Shown here: in pieces, positions 8,764 to 19,000 of the stretch | Position numbering within the stretch: the first letter of the stretch is position 1 | How the letters are laid out: each line of letters starts with the position of its first letter | From: Streptomyces sp. NBC_01716 | GTDB lineage: Bacteria > Actinomycetota > Actinomycetes > Streptomycetales > Streptomycetaceae | Direction: 5' to 3' | Length of the DNA: 64,000 nucleotides | NCBI RefSeq assembly: GCF_036248275.1 | Contig: NZ_CP109181.1 | Span: 2,728,001 to 2,792,000, forward strand | Program-made: the position numbers and the translations under genes | The notes under the pieces: model-generated | What the model was told of the DNA's origin: nothing | What the model saw: only the letters and a program-made list of their open reading frames with translations | Databases searched by the model: none

Positions 8764-9267
8764 TCAGTTCGCCGCGCGGGTGTTCAACTGGTGCAGCAGC
8801 CGCGCCAGTTCGGCGACCTCGGTCCGGTTCCAGTCCGCGAGCTTGCGCACGTACCGCTCGCGCCGCGCGTCCCGCACCCGGCGGAAGCGCGCGAGTCCCT
8901 CGGCCGTGAGACGGACCAGCGAGGCGCGCCCGTCGGCGGGGTCGGGCTCCCGCGTGACCAGTCCGAGCCCTTCCAGCGCGTGGAGTTGACGGCTCATCGT
9001 CGCCTTGCCGACGCCGAAATAGAGGGCGAGATCGGTGGCGCGCTGCTGACCGGTCTCCTCCAGCCGTACGAGAAGTCCGTAGGCGGCGGGCTCCAGTTCG
9101 GGGTGGACCTCGCGGGCCATTTCACCGGAATTGGCTCTGGCGCGCCGCAGAAAGACGGCCAACTCCCGTTCCAGTGCCAGGAATTCGCTGTCCACATCAC
9201 TTTTCCCGGCCGGTTCGGGTTCATTCGCCGTACCGTCTCCGTGCACGTCAGCACCCATAGCACTCAT
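8764..9267 (-). CDS. MarR-family transcriptional regulator
   Basis: A 167-residue winged-helix repressor-type protein. The recognition helix region reads A-T-D-L-A-L-Y-F-G-V-G-K-A-T-M-S-R (about residues 77-93) and the wing D-P-A-D-G-R-A-S-L follows, both characteristic of MarR. The start is uncertain: ATG at 9267 gives a normal-sized protein and has GGGAAAG about 8 bases upstream, while 9258 and 9312 are alternatives. It is divergent from the GH25 lysozyme gene and converges on the phosphatase gene with 48 bp between. Its ligand and targets are unknown. Confidence 0.85.
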   Translation of the reverse strand: MSAMGADVHGDGTANEPEPAGKSDVDSEFLALERELAVFLRRARANSGEMAREVHPELEPAAYGLLVRLEETGQQRATDLALYFGVGKATMSRQLHALEGLGLVTREPDPADGRASLVRLTAEGLARFRRVRDARRERYVRKLADWNRTEVAELARLLHQLNTRAAN

Positions 9268-9446
9268 CGCGAGCTTTCCCGCTCCTGAAAGTTTCCCGTC
9301 GCCGGGACCCATTGCCCCAGCTCGGTCATTATTTCGCAGGTTTATACCAACGGCACCGGCCTGGGGCCCTTCCCCCGCTCCGCCGCGTCCGCGTAGCGTC
9401 GTTTCCAGCGCAGTGTTGGCATGTCCACACCATGACCGCCGACACG

Positions 9447-9474
9447 TCATGGGCTCCCCCTCATGGGCTCCCCC
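9447..9474. repeat. 14-bp tandem duplication upstream of the lysozyme gene
   Basis: The sequence TCATGGGCTCCCCC occurs twice head to tail, at 9447-9460 and 9461-9474, just before the ribosome binding site of the lysozyme gene. It lies in the 5' untranslated region or promoter and changes the spacing of any upstream element. Confidence 0.6.
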
Positions 9475-9499
9475 CTCAACGGTTCTCGGAGGCACGAAC

Positions 9500-10345
9500 A
9501 TGTCCGTGCACAGATCCGACGCGTCAGGCCACCGCCGCCTCACCCTGGCAGGCGTCCTCCTCGCGGCTCTCGCCCTTCTCCTCACCCTGCCGGGCGCGGC
9601 GAGCGCCGACGGCACCCCCCGCACCTCGGACACCCCCCAACGGGGCTCGGCCCACATGGGCATGGGCGTCATCGAGCACGACGGCCAGGGCGGCAGCCCG
9701 GCCGCCGGAAACCGCGCCGTGCAGACCGAAGGCGTCGACGTCTCCAGCCATCAGGGGAACGTCAACTGGGGCTCTCTGTGGACCAGCGGCGTCAAGTGGG
9801 CGTATGTGAAGGCCACGGAAGGCAACTACTACAAGAACCCGTACTTCGCGCAGCAGTACAACGGTTCGTACAACATCGGCATGATCCGTGGCGCGTACCA
9901 CTTCGCCACCCCCAACGACTCCAGCGGCGCCAACCAGGCCAACTACTTCGTCGACGGCGGCGGTGGCTGGTCGCGTGACGGCAAGACGCTGCCCGGCGTG
10001 CTGGACATCGAGTGGAATCCGTACGGCGCCGCCTGCTACGGCAAGACGCAGGCGCAGATGGTCGCCTGGATCCGCGAGTTCCTGAACACGTACAAGTCCC
10101 GCACCGGCCGTGACGCCGTGATCTACACGGCCACCAGCTGGTGGACCCAGTGCACGGGCAACTACAGCGGCTTCGGCTCCACGAACCCGCTCTGGGTGGC
10201 CCGGTACAACTCCACCGTGGGTGAACTCCCGGCCGGCTGGGGCTACTACACGATGTGGCAGTACACCTCCACCGGGCCCATCGTCGGCGACCACAACAGG
10301 TTCAACGGCGCGCTCGACCGCGTCGTGGCCCTCGCGAACGGCTGA
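9500..10345 (+). CDS. Secreted GH25 lysozyme (1,4-beta-N-acetylmuramidase)
   Basis: A 281-residue exported muramidase of glycoside hydrolase family 25, the Cellosyl-type family first described from Streptomyces, which cleaves the MurNAc-GlcNAc bond of peptidoglycan. A signal peptide with a long Leu/Ala core covers residues 1-36. The catalytic domain starts near residue 76 with V-D-V-S-S-H-Q (Asp80), continues with K-A-T-E-G (Glu107), and has the D-I-E signature at Asp169 and Glu171. The ATG at 9500 has GGAGG 7 bases upstream. It lies opposite a MarR regulator. Confidence 0.93.
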   Translation: MSVHRSDASGHRRLTLAGVLLAALALLLTLPGAASADGTPRTSDTPQRGSAHMGMGVIEHDGQGGSPAAGNRAVQTEGVDVSSHQGNVNWGSLWTSGVKWAYVKATEGNYYKNPYFAQQYNGSYNIGMIRGAYHFATPNDSSGANQANYFVDGGGGWSRDGKTLPGVLDIEWNPYGAACYGKTQAQMVAWIREFLNTYKSRTGRDAVIYTATSWWTQCTGNYSGFGSTNPLWVARYNSTVGELPAGWGYYTMWQYTSTGPIVGDHNRFNGALDRVVALANG

Positions 10346-10386
10346 CAGCGGCGCCGGCGCGTGAACGACCCGCGCGCGAACGAGGT

Positions 10387-10417
10387 TGGGCCCCCGGCAC
10401 CGAGTGCCGGGGGCCCA
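10387..10417. terminator. Bidirectional terminator between lysozyme and lon
   Basis: A perfect 14-bp stem, TGGGCCCCCGGCAC (10387-10400) paired with GTGCCGGGGGCCCA (10404-10417) around a CGA loop. It lies between two convergent genes, so it can end transcripts from both sides. Confidence 0.85.
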
Positions 10418-10449
10418 CCCCTGTTTCCGGCCGTCTCCGGCCTCCGCCG

Positions 10450-12864
10450 TTACGCGGCGACCGGGATCTCCGTCGCGGCGGCCGTCGCCGACGAGAGCGC
10501 GATCTCCAGAACCTGGCGGACATCCGTCACCGGGTGGACCTCCAGCTTCTCCAGGATCTCGGCGGGGACGTCGTCCAGGTCCGCCTCGTTCCGCTTGGGG
10601 ATCACGACGGTGGTGATGCCCGCGCGGTGCGCGGCCAGCAGCTTCTGCTTCAGGCCGCCGATGGGCAGGACACGTCCGGTCAGCGAGACCTCACCGGTCA
10701 TGGCGACATCCGTACGGACCTGGCGTCCGCTCAGCAGCGAGGCGAGCGCCGTCGTCATGGTGATGCCCGCGCTCGGGCCGTCCTTCGGCACCGCGCCCGC
10801 CGGGAAGTGGATGTGCACGCCCCGGTCCTTCAGGTCGGCGACCGGCAGTTCCAGCTCCGCGCCGTGCGAGCGCAGGAAGGAGAGCGCGATCTGTGCCGAC
10901 TCCTTCATGACGTCGCCCAGCTGTCCGGTCAGGGTGAGTCCCGAACCGCCCGTCTCCGGGTCGGCCAGCGACGCCTCCACGAAGAGGACGTCCCCGCCCG
11001 CGCCGGTCACGGCGAGGCCCGTGGCCACGCCGGGCACCGCGGTGCGGCGCTCGGCCGGGTCCTGGGCGGACTCGGGCACGTGGTGCGGCCGGCCGATGAG
11101 GCCGCGCAGCTCGCCGTCTCCTACGGAGAAGGGCAGCTCACGCTCGCCCAGCTCGTGCTGTGCGGCGACCTTGCGGAGCAGTCTGGCGATGGAGCGTTCG
11201 AGGTTACGCACGCCCGCCTCGCGGGTGTACTCGCCCGCCAGCTTGCGCAGGGCCTCGTCCTCCAGCGTGACCTCGCCGGTCTCCAGACCGGCCCGCTCCA
11301 GCTGCCGGGGCAGCAGGTGGTCGCGTGCGATGACGACCTTCTCGTCCTCCGTGTAGCCGTCGAGACGGACCAGCTCCATCCGGTCGAGCAGTGCCTCGGG
11401 GATGGACTCCAGGACGTTCGCGGTGGCGAGGAAGACCACGTCGGAGAGGTCGAGTTCGACCTCCAGGTAGTGGTCGCGGAAGGTGTGGTTCTGCGCCGGG
11501 TCGAGGACTTCCAGGAGGGCTGCGGCCGGGTCGCCCCGGTAGTCCGAGCCGACCTTGTCGATCTCGTCGAGCAGGACGACCGGGTTCATCGAACCGGCCT
11601 CCTTGATCGCCCGGACGATACGGCCCGGGAGAGCGCCCACGTACGTACGCCGGTGGCCGCGGATCTCCGCCTCGTCCCGGACACCGCCGAGCGCGACGCG
11701 GACGAAGGACCGTCCCATGGCGTGCGCGACGGATTCGCCGAGCGAGGTCTTGCCGACGCCGGGCGGACCGACGAGGGCGAGGACGGCGCCGCCGCGGCGG
11801 CCTCCCACGACGCCCAGGCCGCGGTCGTTACGGCGCTTGCGCACGGCCAGGTACTCCGTGATCCGTTCCTTCACGTCGTCCAGGCCCGCGTGCTCGGCGT
11901 CGAGGACGCGCTGGGCCCCCTGGATGTCGTACGCGTCCTCGGACCGCTCGTTCCACGGCAGTTCGAGGACGGTGTCCAGCCAGGTGCGGATCCACGAGCC
12001 CTCGGGGCTCTGGTCGGACGACCGCTCCAGCTTGTCGACCTCCTTGAGCGCCGCCTCACGGACGTGCTCGGGCAGGTCGGCGGCCTCCACGCGGGTCCGG
12101 TAGTCGTCGGACTCGTCGGCGGCGTCGCCGTTGAGCTCGGACAGCTCCTTGCGTACGGCGTCGAGCTGGCGCCGCAGCAGGAACTCGCGCTGCTGCCTGT
12201 CGACGCCCTCCTGGACGTCCTTGGCGATGGACTCGGCGACGTCCTGCTCGGCGAAGTGCTCGCGGAGCTGGTCGGTCGCCATCTTCAGACGGGCCACCGG
12301 GTCGGCGGTCTCCAGCAGCTCGACCTTCTGGGCGGTGCTGAGGAACGGCGAGTAACCGGCGTTGTCGGCGAGCTGCGAGACGTCGTCGATCTGCTGGACA
12401 CGGTCCACGACCTGCCAGGCGCCGCGCTTCTTCAGCCAGTCGGTGGCGAGAGCCTTGTATTCCTTGATCAGTTCGGTGACGGAGCCGGGCAGCGGGTCGG
12501 GCACGGTCTCGTCGACGTGCAGACCCTCGACCCACAGGGCCCGGCCGGGCCCGGTCGTACCGGCGCCGATCCTGACACGGCCCCTGCCGCGGATCAGGGC
12601 GCCGGGGTCGCCGTCGGAGAGCCTGCCGACCTGCTCGACGGTCCCGAGGACGCCGGTCCCCGCGTAAGCCCCGTCGAGGCGCGGCACGAGCAGCACCTTC
12701 GGCTTTCCCCCGTCGGATTCGTCGCGGGCAGCCGCCTGGGCGGCCTCGACGGCGGCGCGCACCTCGGTGTCGGACAGGTCCAGGGGCACCACCATCCCGG
12801 GCAGCACGACCTCGTCGTCGAGCGGCAGCACGGGCAGGGTGAGTGGTGTGGACGTGGCAGCCAT
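10450..12864 (-). CDS. lon: ATP-dependent Lon protease
   Basis: An 804-residue LonA-type protease that unfolds and degrades damaged or short-lived cytosolic proteins. The N-terminal substrate-binding domain covers about residues 8-200 and is followed by a helical region. In the AAA+ module, Walker A G-P-P-G-V-G-K-T is at 366-373 and Walker B V-V-L-L-D-E-I-D at 429-436. The C-terminal S16 protease domain has the catalytic Ser698 in K-D-G-P-S-A-G and the dyad Lys741 in G-G-L-K-Q-K. The ATG at 12864 has GGGGAG close upstream; an in-frame TTG 21 bases further out is less likely. A palindrome matching the HspR operator lies 23 bp before the start codon. Confidence 0.96.
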   Translation of the reverse strand: MAATSTPLTLPVLPLDDEVVLPGMVVPLDLSDTEVRAAVEAAQAAARDESDGGKPKVLLVPRLDGAYAGTGVLGTVEQVGRLSDGDPGALIRGRGRVRIGAGTTGPGRALWVEGLHVDETVPDPLPGSVTELIKEYKALATDWLKKRGAWQVVDRVQQIDDVSQLADNAGYSPFLSTAQKVELLETADPVARLKMATDQLREHFAEQDVAESIAKDVQEGVDRQQREFLLRRQLDAVRKELSELNGDAADESDDYRTRVEAADLPEHVREAALKEVDKLERSSDQSPEGSWIRTWLDTVLELPWNERSEDAYDIQGAQRVLDAEHAGLDDVKERITEYLAVRKRRNDRGLGVVGGRRGGAVLALVGPPGVGKTSLGESVAHAMGRSFVRVALGGVRDEAEIRGHRRTYVGALPGRIVRAIKEAGSMNPVVLLDEIDKVGSDYRGDPAAALLEVLDPAQNHTFRDHYLEVELDLSDVVFLATANVLESIPEALLDRMELVRLDGYTEDEKVVIARDHLLPRQLERAGLETGEVTLEDEALRKLAGEYTREAGVRNLERSIARLLRKVAAQHELGERELPFSVGDGELRGLIGRPHHVPESAQDPAERRTAVPGVATGLAVTGAGGDVLFVEASLADPETGGSGLTLTGQLGDVMKESAQIALSFLRSHGAELELPVADLKDRGVHIHFPAGAVPKDGPSAGITMTTALASLLSGRQVRTDVAMTGEVSLTGRVLPIGGLKQKLLAAHRAGITTVVIPKRNEADLDDVPAEILEKLEVHPVTDVRQVLEIALSSATAAATEIPVAA

Positions 12865-12887
12865 GGTCTCCCCTTCGGCAGTCAAAA

Positions 12888-12908
12888 GTTGAGCTATGCA
12901 GACTCAAT
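12888..12908. promoter_or_regulatory. HAIR-type HspR operator upstream of lon
   Basis: GTTGAGC (12888-12894) and ACTCAAT (12902-12908) form an inverted repeat with a 7-base spacer. The HspR-associated inverted repeat has the consensus CTTGAGT-N7-ACTCAAG; 11 of 14 arm bases agree, including the whole TTGAG/CTCAA core. HspR is known to repress lon in Streptomyces, so this is probably the heat-shock operator of lon. Confidence 0.85.
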
Positions 12909-13046
12909 GCTTGTGAGCCCCCAGTTGTTCCCCGATACCTGGGGAGGGTGTTCGCTCTGAGCGATCCCCCCGGTTTGTCGTCGCCCCGCGTACCCCGCGA
13001 GGATGGCGCCGGCCCCGGTCGCCCGCAGAACTGAGGAGACGTCCCC

Positions 13047-13823
13047 GTGCCCGAGCCCATGTCCCGAACGATCCACGACCGTCCCGTCACCCTGGACCGG
13101 CGCGACGGCCCCTACGGCGAGGTCGTCCTGCGCCGGCGGCCCGGTCGCGGCGGCACAGGTGACGGCGGCGGCGGTGACATCCACGAGATCATCGCCAACG
13201 GCACCTTCCTGATGGACACCTCCGACGGCCGTTCCGAGCGCCTGCTGATCGACGCCGCGCAGGCCGCCCTCGCCCCCGGCCGCCGCGAGGGCCTGCCGTC
13301 CGTCCTCATCGGCGGGCTCGGCGTCGGCTTCTCGCTCGCGCACGCCGCCGACGACGAGCGCTGGGGCCGGATCGTGGTGGTCGAACGCGAGCAGGCGGTC
13401 ATCGACTGGCACCACGAGGGACCGCTCGCACGGATCTCCGGAGCGGCGCTCGGCGACCCGCGGACTGTGATCCTCCACACCGATCTGGTCGACTACATCC
13501 GTACGAGCACGGAGCCGGGGACGGAGCCGCCGGAAGGCGGCGACCAGCCGCTCGACCGCTACGACGCGCTCTGCCTGGACATCGACAACGGCCCCGGCTG
13601 GACCGTCACGGACGAGAACGCGAACCTTTACACACCCGGCGGACTGGCCGCCTGTCTGGCCCTGCTCAACCCCGGCGGAGTGCTCGCCGTCTGGTCCGCG
13701 CAGCCTTCGCCCGCGTTCGAGGAAGCCTTGCGGAATGCCGGTTTCACCGGGGTTAGGACGGAAGAGATCCAAGTTGCCCGGGGAGTGCCTGACGTGGTCC
13801 ATCTCGGCGTTCGCCCTGCGTAG
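13047..13823 (+). CDS. Spermidine-synthase-like protein
   Basis: A 258-residue protein with a spermidine/polyamine synthase-like Rossmann fold. The nucleotide-binding glycine motif I-G-G-L-G-V-G-F-S is at residues 88-96, then V-V-V-E-R-E-Q-A-V (the acidic residue of beta-2), then D-A-L-C-L-D-I-D-N-G-P with the Asp-rich segment of the active site. It is shorter than true SpeE and lacks an obvious N-terminal tetramerisation domain, so actual aminopropyl transfer is unproven; many Actinobacterial relatives are annotated only as spermidine synthase-like. The GTG start has GAGGAG 8 bases upstream. Confidence 0.8.
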   Translation: MPEPMSRTIHDRPVTLDRRDGPYGEVVLRRRPGRGGTGDGGGGDIHEIIANGTFLMDTSDGRSERLLIDAAQAALAPGRREGLPSVLIGGLGVGFSLAHAADDERWGRIVVVEREQAVIDWHHEGPLARISGAALGDPRTVILHTDLVDYIRTSTEPGTEPPEGGDQPLDRYDALCLDIDNGPGWTVTDENANLYTPGGLAACLALLNPGGVLAVWSAQPSPAFEEALRNAGFTGVRTEEIQVARGVPDVVHLGVRPA

Positions 13824-13932
13824 CCGGGACCCCTCCGGTGCCTCTACGCTGCTCCCCACACACGGGATCCACATCTGCACGCAGAACGTGGATCGAGGAA
13901 CACGGATCGCGGAACGTAGCAGGGGCGGGGCG

Positions 13933-14670
13933 ATGGAGCAGACACACACCAGCCAGAACGGGGTCGCGGCCTCTCCCGGCGCGCAGCGCCGAGTGCTCGT
14001 GGTCGAGGACGACGCGACGATCGTGGACGCCATCGCGGCCCGGCTGCGTGCCGAGGGCTTCGTCGTCCAGACGGCCGTCGACGGCCCTGCCGCCGTCGAC
14101 GCCGCCGAGGCCTGGCAGCCCGATCTGATGGTGCTCGACGTGATGCTGCCCGGCTTCGACGGTCTGGAGGTCTGCCGTCGTGTTCAGGCGCAGCGCCCCG
14201 TACCGGTGCTGATGCTGACGGCGCGCGACGACGAGACCGACATGCTCGTGGGGCTCGGTGTCGGGGCCGACGACTACATGACCAAGCCGTTCTCCATGCG
14301 GGAGCTGGCGGCCCGGGTGCATGTGCTGCTGCGAAGGGTGGAACGCGCGGCGCTGGCCGCCGTGACACCGCGCAGCGGCATCCTGCGCCTCGGCGAGCTG
14401 GAGATCGACCACGCGCAGCGCCGGGTACGGGTGCGCGGCGAGGACGTGCATCTGACGCCCACCGAGTTCGACCTGCTGGTCTGCCTGGCGAACACGCCCC
14501 GCGCGGTGCTCTCGCGCGAGCAGCTGCTGGCCGAGGTGTGGGACTGGGCGGACGCCTCCGGCACCCGTACGGTCGACAGCCACATCAAGGCGCTGCGCCG
14601 CAAGATCGGCGCCGAGCGGATCCGTACGGTGCACGGCGTGGGGTACGCCCTGGAGACACCGGCGCCATGA
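13933..14670 (+). CDS. OmpR/PhoB-family response regulator
   Basis: A 245-residue DNA-binding response regulator. The receiver domain (about 20-130) has the acidic pair in V-V-E-D-D (25-27), the phospho-acceptor Asp69 in M-V-L-D-V-M-L-P, and Lys118 in Y-M-T-K-P-F. The C-terminal winged-helix domain (about 150-242) includes L-T-P-T-E-F-D-L-L and ends with the wing R-T-V-H-G-V-G-Y-A-L. The ATG at 13933 gives a 20-residue N-terminal lead before the receiver. Its stop overlaps the kinase ATG in ATGA, so the two genes are coupled. Confidence 0.93.
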   Translation: MEQTHTSQNGVAASPGAQRRVLVVEDDATIVDAIAARLRAEGFVVQTAVDGPAAVDAAEAWQPDLMVLDVMLPGFDGLEVCRRVQAQRPVPVLMLTARDDETDMLVGLGVGADDYMTKPFSMRELAARVHVLLRRVERAALAAVTPRSGILRLGELEIDHAQRRVRVRGEDVHLTPTEFDLLVCLANTPRAVLSREQLLAEVWDWADASGTRTVDSHIKALRRKIGAERIRTVHGVGYALETPAP

Positions 14671-15842
14671 GCCGGTCGCCGGGCGGCGCGCCGCGCCAGG
14701 ACCCGTCCAGGCAGGGCCCCGCACGGAAGGGACCGGCCAGGATCAGAGCCGGGCACGGCGCCATCGGCGGGCCCGACGGCGGCGGTCTGCGGCCGTTCTC
14801 GATCAAGACGAAGCTCGGCATGCTCGTCGTGGTCTCCGTGCTCATCACCACGGGCCTGCTGATGGTGGCGCTGCGCACCGAGACGGAGCTGCGTTTCATC
14901 ACGGTCTTCTCGATGATCGCGACGCTGTTGATAACGCAGTTCGTGGCGCACGGTCTGACCGCGCCGCTGGACGAGATGAACACCGTCGCGAAGGGCATCT
15001 CGCACGGTGACTACACGCGGCGGGTCAGCGGCGCCGACCGCCGTGACGAACTGGGCGACCTGGCCTCCACCATCAACCGGATGGCGGACGATCTGGAGGC
15101 CGTCGACCGGCATCGCAAGGAGCTGGTCGCCAACGTCTCGCACGAGCTGCGCACTCCGATCGCCGCGCTGCGCGCCGTGCTGGAGAACGTGGTGGACGGG
15201 GTGTCCGCCGCCGACCCGGAGACGATGCGTACGGCGCTGAAGCAGACGGAGCGTCTGGGCCGGCTGGTCGAGACGCTGCTGGACCTCTCGCGGCTCGACA
15301 ACGGTGTGCTGCCGCTCAAGGCACGGCGCTTCGAGGTGTGGCCGTATCTGTCGGGCGTCCTGAAGGAGGCCAATCTCGCGGCCACGCAGCGCGGCCTCAG
15401 CTCGGCCTCGGGCAATCACACCCGCACGGACGTCCATCTGCATCTGGATGTGTCGCCGCCGGAGCTGACGGCGCACGCGGACGCGGAGCGGCTGCACCAG
15501 GTGGTGGCCAATCTCATCGACAACGCGGTCAAACACAGCCCGCCGCACGGCCGGGTGACCGTACGGGCGCGGCGCGGGCACGGTCCCGAGTCGCTGGATC
15601 TGGAGATCCAGGACGAGGGGCCGGGCATTCCGGAGCCGGAGCGCCACCGGGTCTTCGAGCGTTTCAACCGCGGCAGCTCACCCTCGCCGCACGGGCCGGG
15701 CAGCGACGGCGGTACGGGACTGGGGCTGGCGATCGCGAGTTGGGCGGTGGATCTGCACGGCGGACGCATCGGGGTGGCCGAATCCGTTCGCGGGTGCCTC
15801 ATCCAGGTGACACTTCCGGGAATACCTCGGGCGCGGGGTTGA
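14667..15842 (+). CDS. Two-component sensor histidine kinase
   Basis: A 391-residue partner of the preceding regulator. A basic 45-residue leader precedes two membrane helices (about 50-70 and 77-96) separated by only a few residues, so there is almost no external sensor domain. HAMP follows, then HisKA with the phospho-acceptor His159 in [11 protein letters not shown], then the ATPase domain with the N box [16 protein letters not shown] and G-G-T-G-L-G-L-A-I. The short periplasmic loop suggests sensing within or at the membrane. The signal is unknown. Confidence 0.93.
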   Translation: MSRSPGGAPRQDPSRQGPARKGPARIRAGHGAIGGPDGGGLRPFSIKTKLGMLVVVSVLITTGLLMVALRTETELRFITVFSMIATLLITQFVAHGLTAPLDEMNTVAKGISHGDYTRRVSGADRRDELGDLASTINRMADDLEAVDRHRKELVANVSHELRTPIAALRAVLENVVDGVSAADPETMRTALKQTERLGRLVETLLDLSRLDNGVLPLKARRFEVWPYLSGVLKEANLAATQRGLSSASGNHTRTDVHLHLDVSPPELTAHADAERLHQVVANLIDNAVKHSPPHGRVTVRARRGHGPESLDLEIQDEGPGIPEPERHRVFERFNRGSSPSPHGPGSDGGTGLGLAIASWAVDLHGGRIGVAESVRGCLIQVTLPGIPRARG

Positions 15843-16089
15843 CGTAAGGTTCGAGCCGGAGGCACCGGAAGTGCTCGTTCCCACGGTGTGTCCACAGTTC
15901 CGAGGACAGCTACAAGGACTGCCCCAAGGAAACCTGGCTAGTTTCCCGCCAATTCCTGTGCCGAAACCCGCCTTCCGGTGTGACTTGCATGACGTTGCCC
16001 CCGCCCGGTCTGCTCCTCTCGGTCCGGTAGGCGTAGCCTTGATTCCCGCTGTCCATCACCTTGTGAAGCGGAAGAGGGCGGTTGCCGCC

Positions 16090-19000
16090 GTGTCGTCTCA
16101 GTCCCCCAGTAACTCAAGCGTCTCGACCGACCAAACGGGGCAGGAAAAGAATCCTGCCGCCGCCTTCGGGCCCAACGAATGGCTCGTCGACGAGATCTAC
16201 CAGCAGTACCTCCAGGACCCGAATTCGGTCGACCGTGCCTGGTGGGACTTCTTCGCCGACTACAAGCCGGGCACCACCGGTGCGGCGGACAAATCCCCGG
16301 AGCCGGCCGCGACATCCACCGCAGCCGCGGGGGCTGCGGTGAGCGCCGCACCGGCAGCGCCGCCCGCCACCACCACCGCGACGGCCCCGGCCGCACCGGC
16401 GAAGCCCGTGGCGGCGGCTCCCGCGCAGGCCCCCGCCCCCAAGGCCGAGACCCAGGCGCCGGCCGCCCCCGCCGCGCCGGCCAGGCCCGCCGCCGCCGCG
16501 CCCGCACCGGCGAAGGCTGCGCCCGCCGCCAAGCCCGCGGTCGTGGCCGAGCCGAAGGAAGCGCCGGCCGGGGAGCCCACGGGCCCCGAGTACGTGACGC
16601 TGCGCGGCCCGTCGGCCGCCGTCGCGAAGAACATGAACATGTCGCTGGAGCTGCCCACGGCCACGTCCGTGCGCGCCGTCCCGGTGAAGCTGCTCTTCGA
16701 CAACCGCATCGTCATCAACAACCACCTGAAGCGGGCGCGCGGCGGCAAGATCTCCTTCACGCACCTCATCGGTTACGCGATGGTGCAGGCCATCAAGGCC
16801 ATGCCGTCGATGAACTACTCCTTCACGGTGAAGGACGGCAAGCCCACCCTGGTCAAGCCGGAGCACATCAACTTCGGTCTGGCCATCGACCTGGTGAAGC
16901 CGAACGGCGACCGCCAGCTCGTCGTCGCCGGCATCAAGAAGGCCGAGACGCTCAACTTCTTCGAGTTCTGGCAGGCGTACGAGGACATCGTCCGGCGCGC
17001 CCGCAACAACAAGCTGACGATGGACGACTTCAGCGGCGTCACCGTCTCGCTGACCAACCCGGGCGGCCTCGGCACGGTCCACTCCGTGCCGCGTCTGATG
17101 CCCGGTCAGTCGGTCATCATGGGCGTCGGATCGATGGACTACCCGGCCGAGTTCCAGGGCACCTCGCAGGACACCCTGAACAAGCTGGGCATCTCCAAGG
17201 TCATGACGCTGACCTCCACGTACGACCACCGCGTCATCCAGGGCGCCGCCTCGGGCGAGTTCCTGCGGATCGTCAGCCAACTGCTGCTCGGCGAGAACGA
17301 GTTCTACGACGAGATCTTCCAGTCGCTGCGCATCCCCTACGAGCCGGTCCGCTGGCTCAAGGACATCGACGCCTCGCACGACGAGGACGTCACGAAGCCC
17401 GCGCGGGTCTTCGAGCTGATCCACTCCTACCGGGTGCGCGGCCATGTCATGGCCGACACCGACCCGTTGGAGTACCGCCAGCGCAAGCACCCCGACCTGG
17501 ACATCACCGAACACGGCCTCACCCTGTGGGACCTGGAGCGGGAGTTCGCGGTCGGCGGCTTCGCCGGCCAGTCGATGATGAAGCTGCGCGACATCCTGGG
17601 CGTGCTGCGCAACTCGTACTGCCGCACCACCGGCGTCGAGTTCATGCACATCCAGGACCCGAAGCAGCGCAAGTGGCTCCAGGACCGCATCGAGCGCTCC
17701 AACACCAAGCCGGAGCGCGAGGAGCAGTTGCGGATCCTGCGCAGGCTCAACGCCGCCGAGGCGTTCGAGACCTTCCTCCAGACCAAGTACGTCGGCCAGA
17801 AGCGGTTCTCGCTGGAGGGCGGCGAGTCCGTCATCCCGCTGCTCGACGCGGTCATCGACTCGGCGGCCGAGTCGCGGCTGGACGAGGTCGTCATCGGCAT
17901 GGCCCACCGCGGCCGGCTCAACGTCCTGGCGAACATCGTCGGCAAGTCGTACGCCCAGATCTTCCGCGAGTTCGAGGGCAACCTCGACCCGAAGTCGATG
18001 CACGGCTCCGGCGACGTGAAGTACCACCTGGGCGCCGAGGGCACCTTCACCGGTCTCGACGGCGAGCAGATCAAGGTCTCGCTGGCCGCGAACCCCTCGC
18101 ACCTGGAGGCGGTCGACCCGGTCCTCGAAGGCATCGCGCGCGCCAAGCAGGACATCATCAACAAGGCGGGCACGGACTTCACCGTGCTGCCCGTCGCGCT
18201 GCACGGCGACGCGGCGTTCGCGGGCCAGGGTGTCGTCGCCGAGACGCTCAACATGTCGCAGCTGCGCGGCTACCGCACCGGCGGCACGGTGCACGTGGTG
18301 ATCAACAACCAGGTCGGCTTCACCGCCGCCCCGGAGGCCTCGCGCTCCTCGATGTACGCGACCGACGTCGCGCGCATGATCGAGGCGCCGATCATCCATG
18401 TGAACGGTGACGACCCGGAGGCGTGCGTCCGGGTGGCGCGTCTCGCGTTCGAGTTCCGCCAGACGTTCAACAAGGACGTCGTGATCGACCTCATCTGCTA
18501 CCGCAGGCGCGGTCACAACGAGGGCGACAACCCGCAGTTCACCAACCCGCAGATGGTCACCCTGATCGACAAGAAGCGCTCGGTGCGCAAGCTCTACACC
18601 GAATCGCTGATCGGCCGCGGCGACATCACCCTGGAAGAGGCGGAGCAGGCGCTCCAGGACTTCCAGGGCCAGCTGGAGAAGGTGTTCGCCGAGGTCCGCG
18701 AGGCCACGTCGCACCCGGCTCCGGCCCATGTCCCGGACGCCCAGGCGGAGTTCCCGGTCGCGGTCACCACGGCCATCTCCCAGGAGGTCGTCAAGCGGAT
18801 CGCCGAGTCCCAGGTCAACATCCCCGACCACATCACGGTGCACCCGCGGCTCATGCCGCAGATGCAGCGCCGCGCGGCGTCGGTGGAGGACGGCACGATC
18901 GACTGGGGCACCGGCGAGACGCTCGCCATCGGCTCGCTGCTGATGGAGGGCACCCCCGTCCGGCTGTCGGGCCAGGACACCCGCCGCGGCACGTTCGGCC

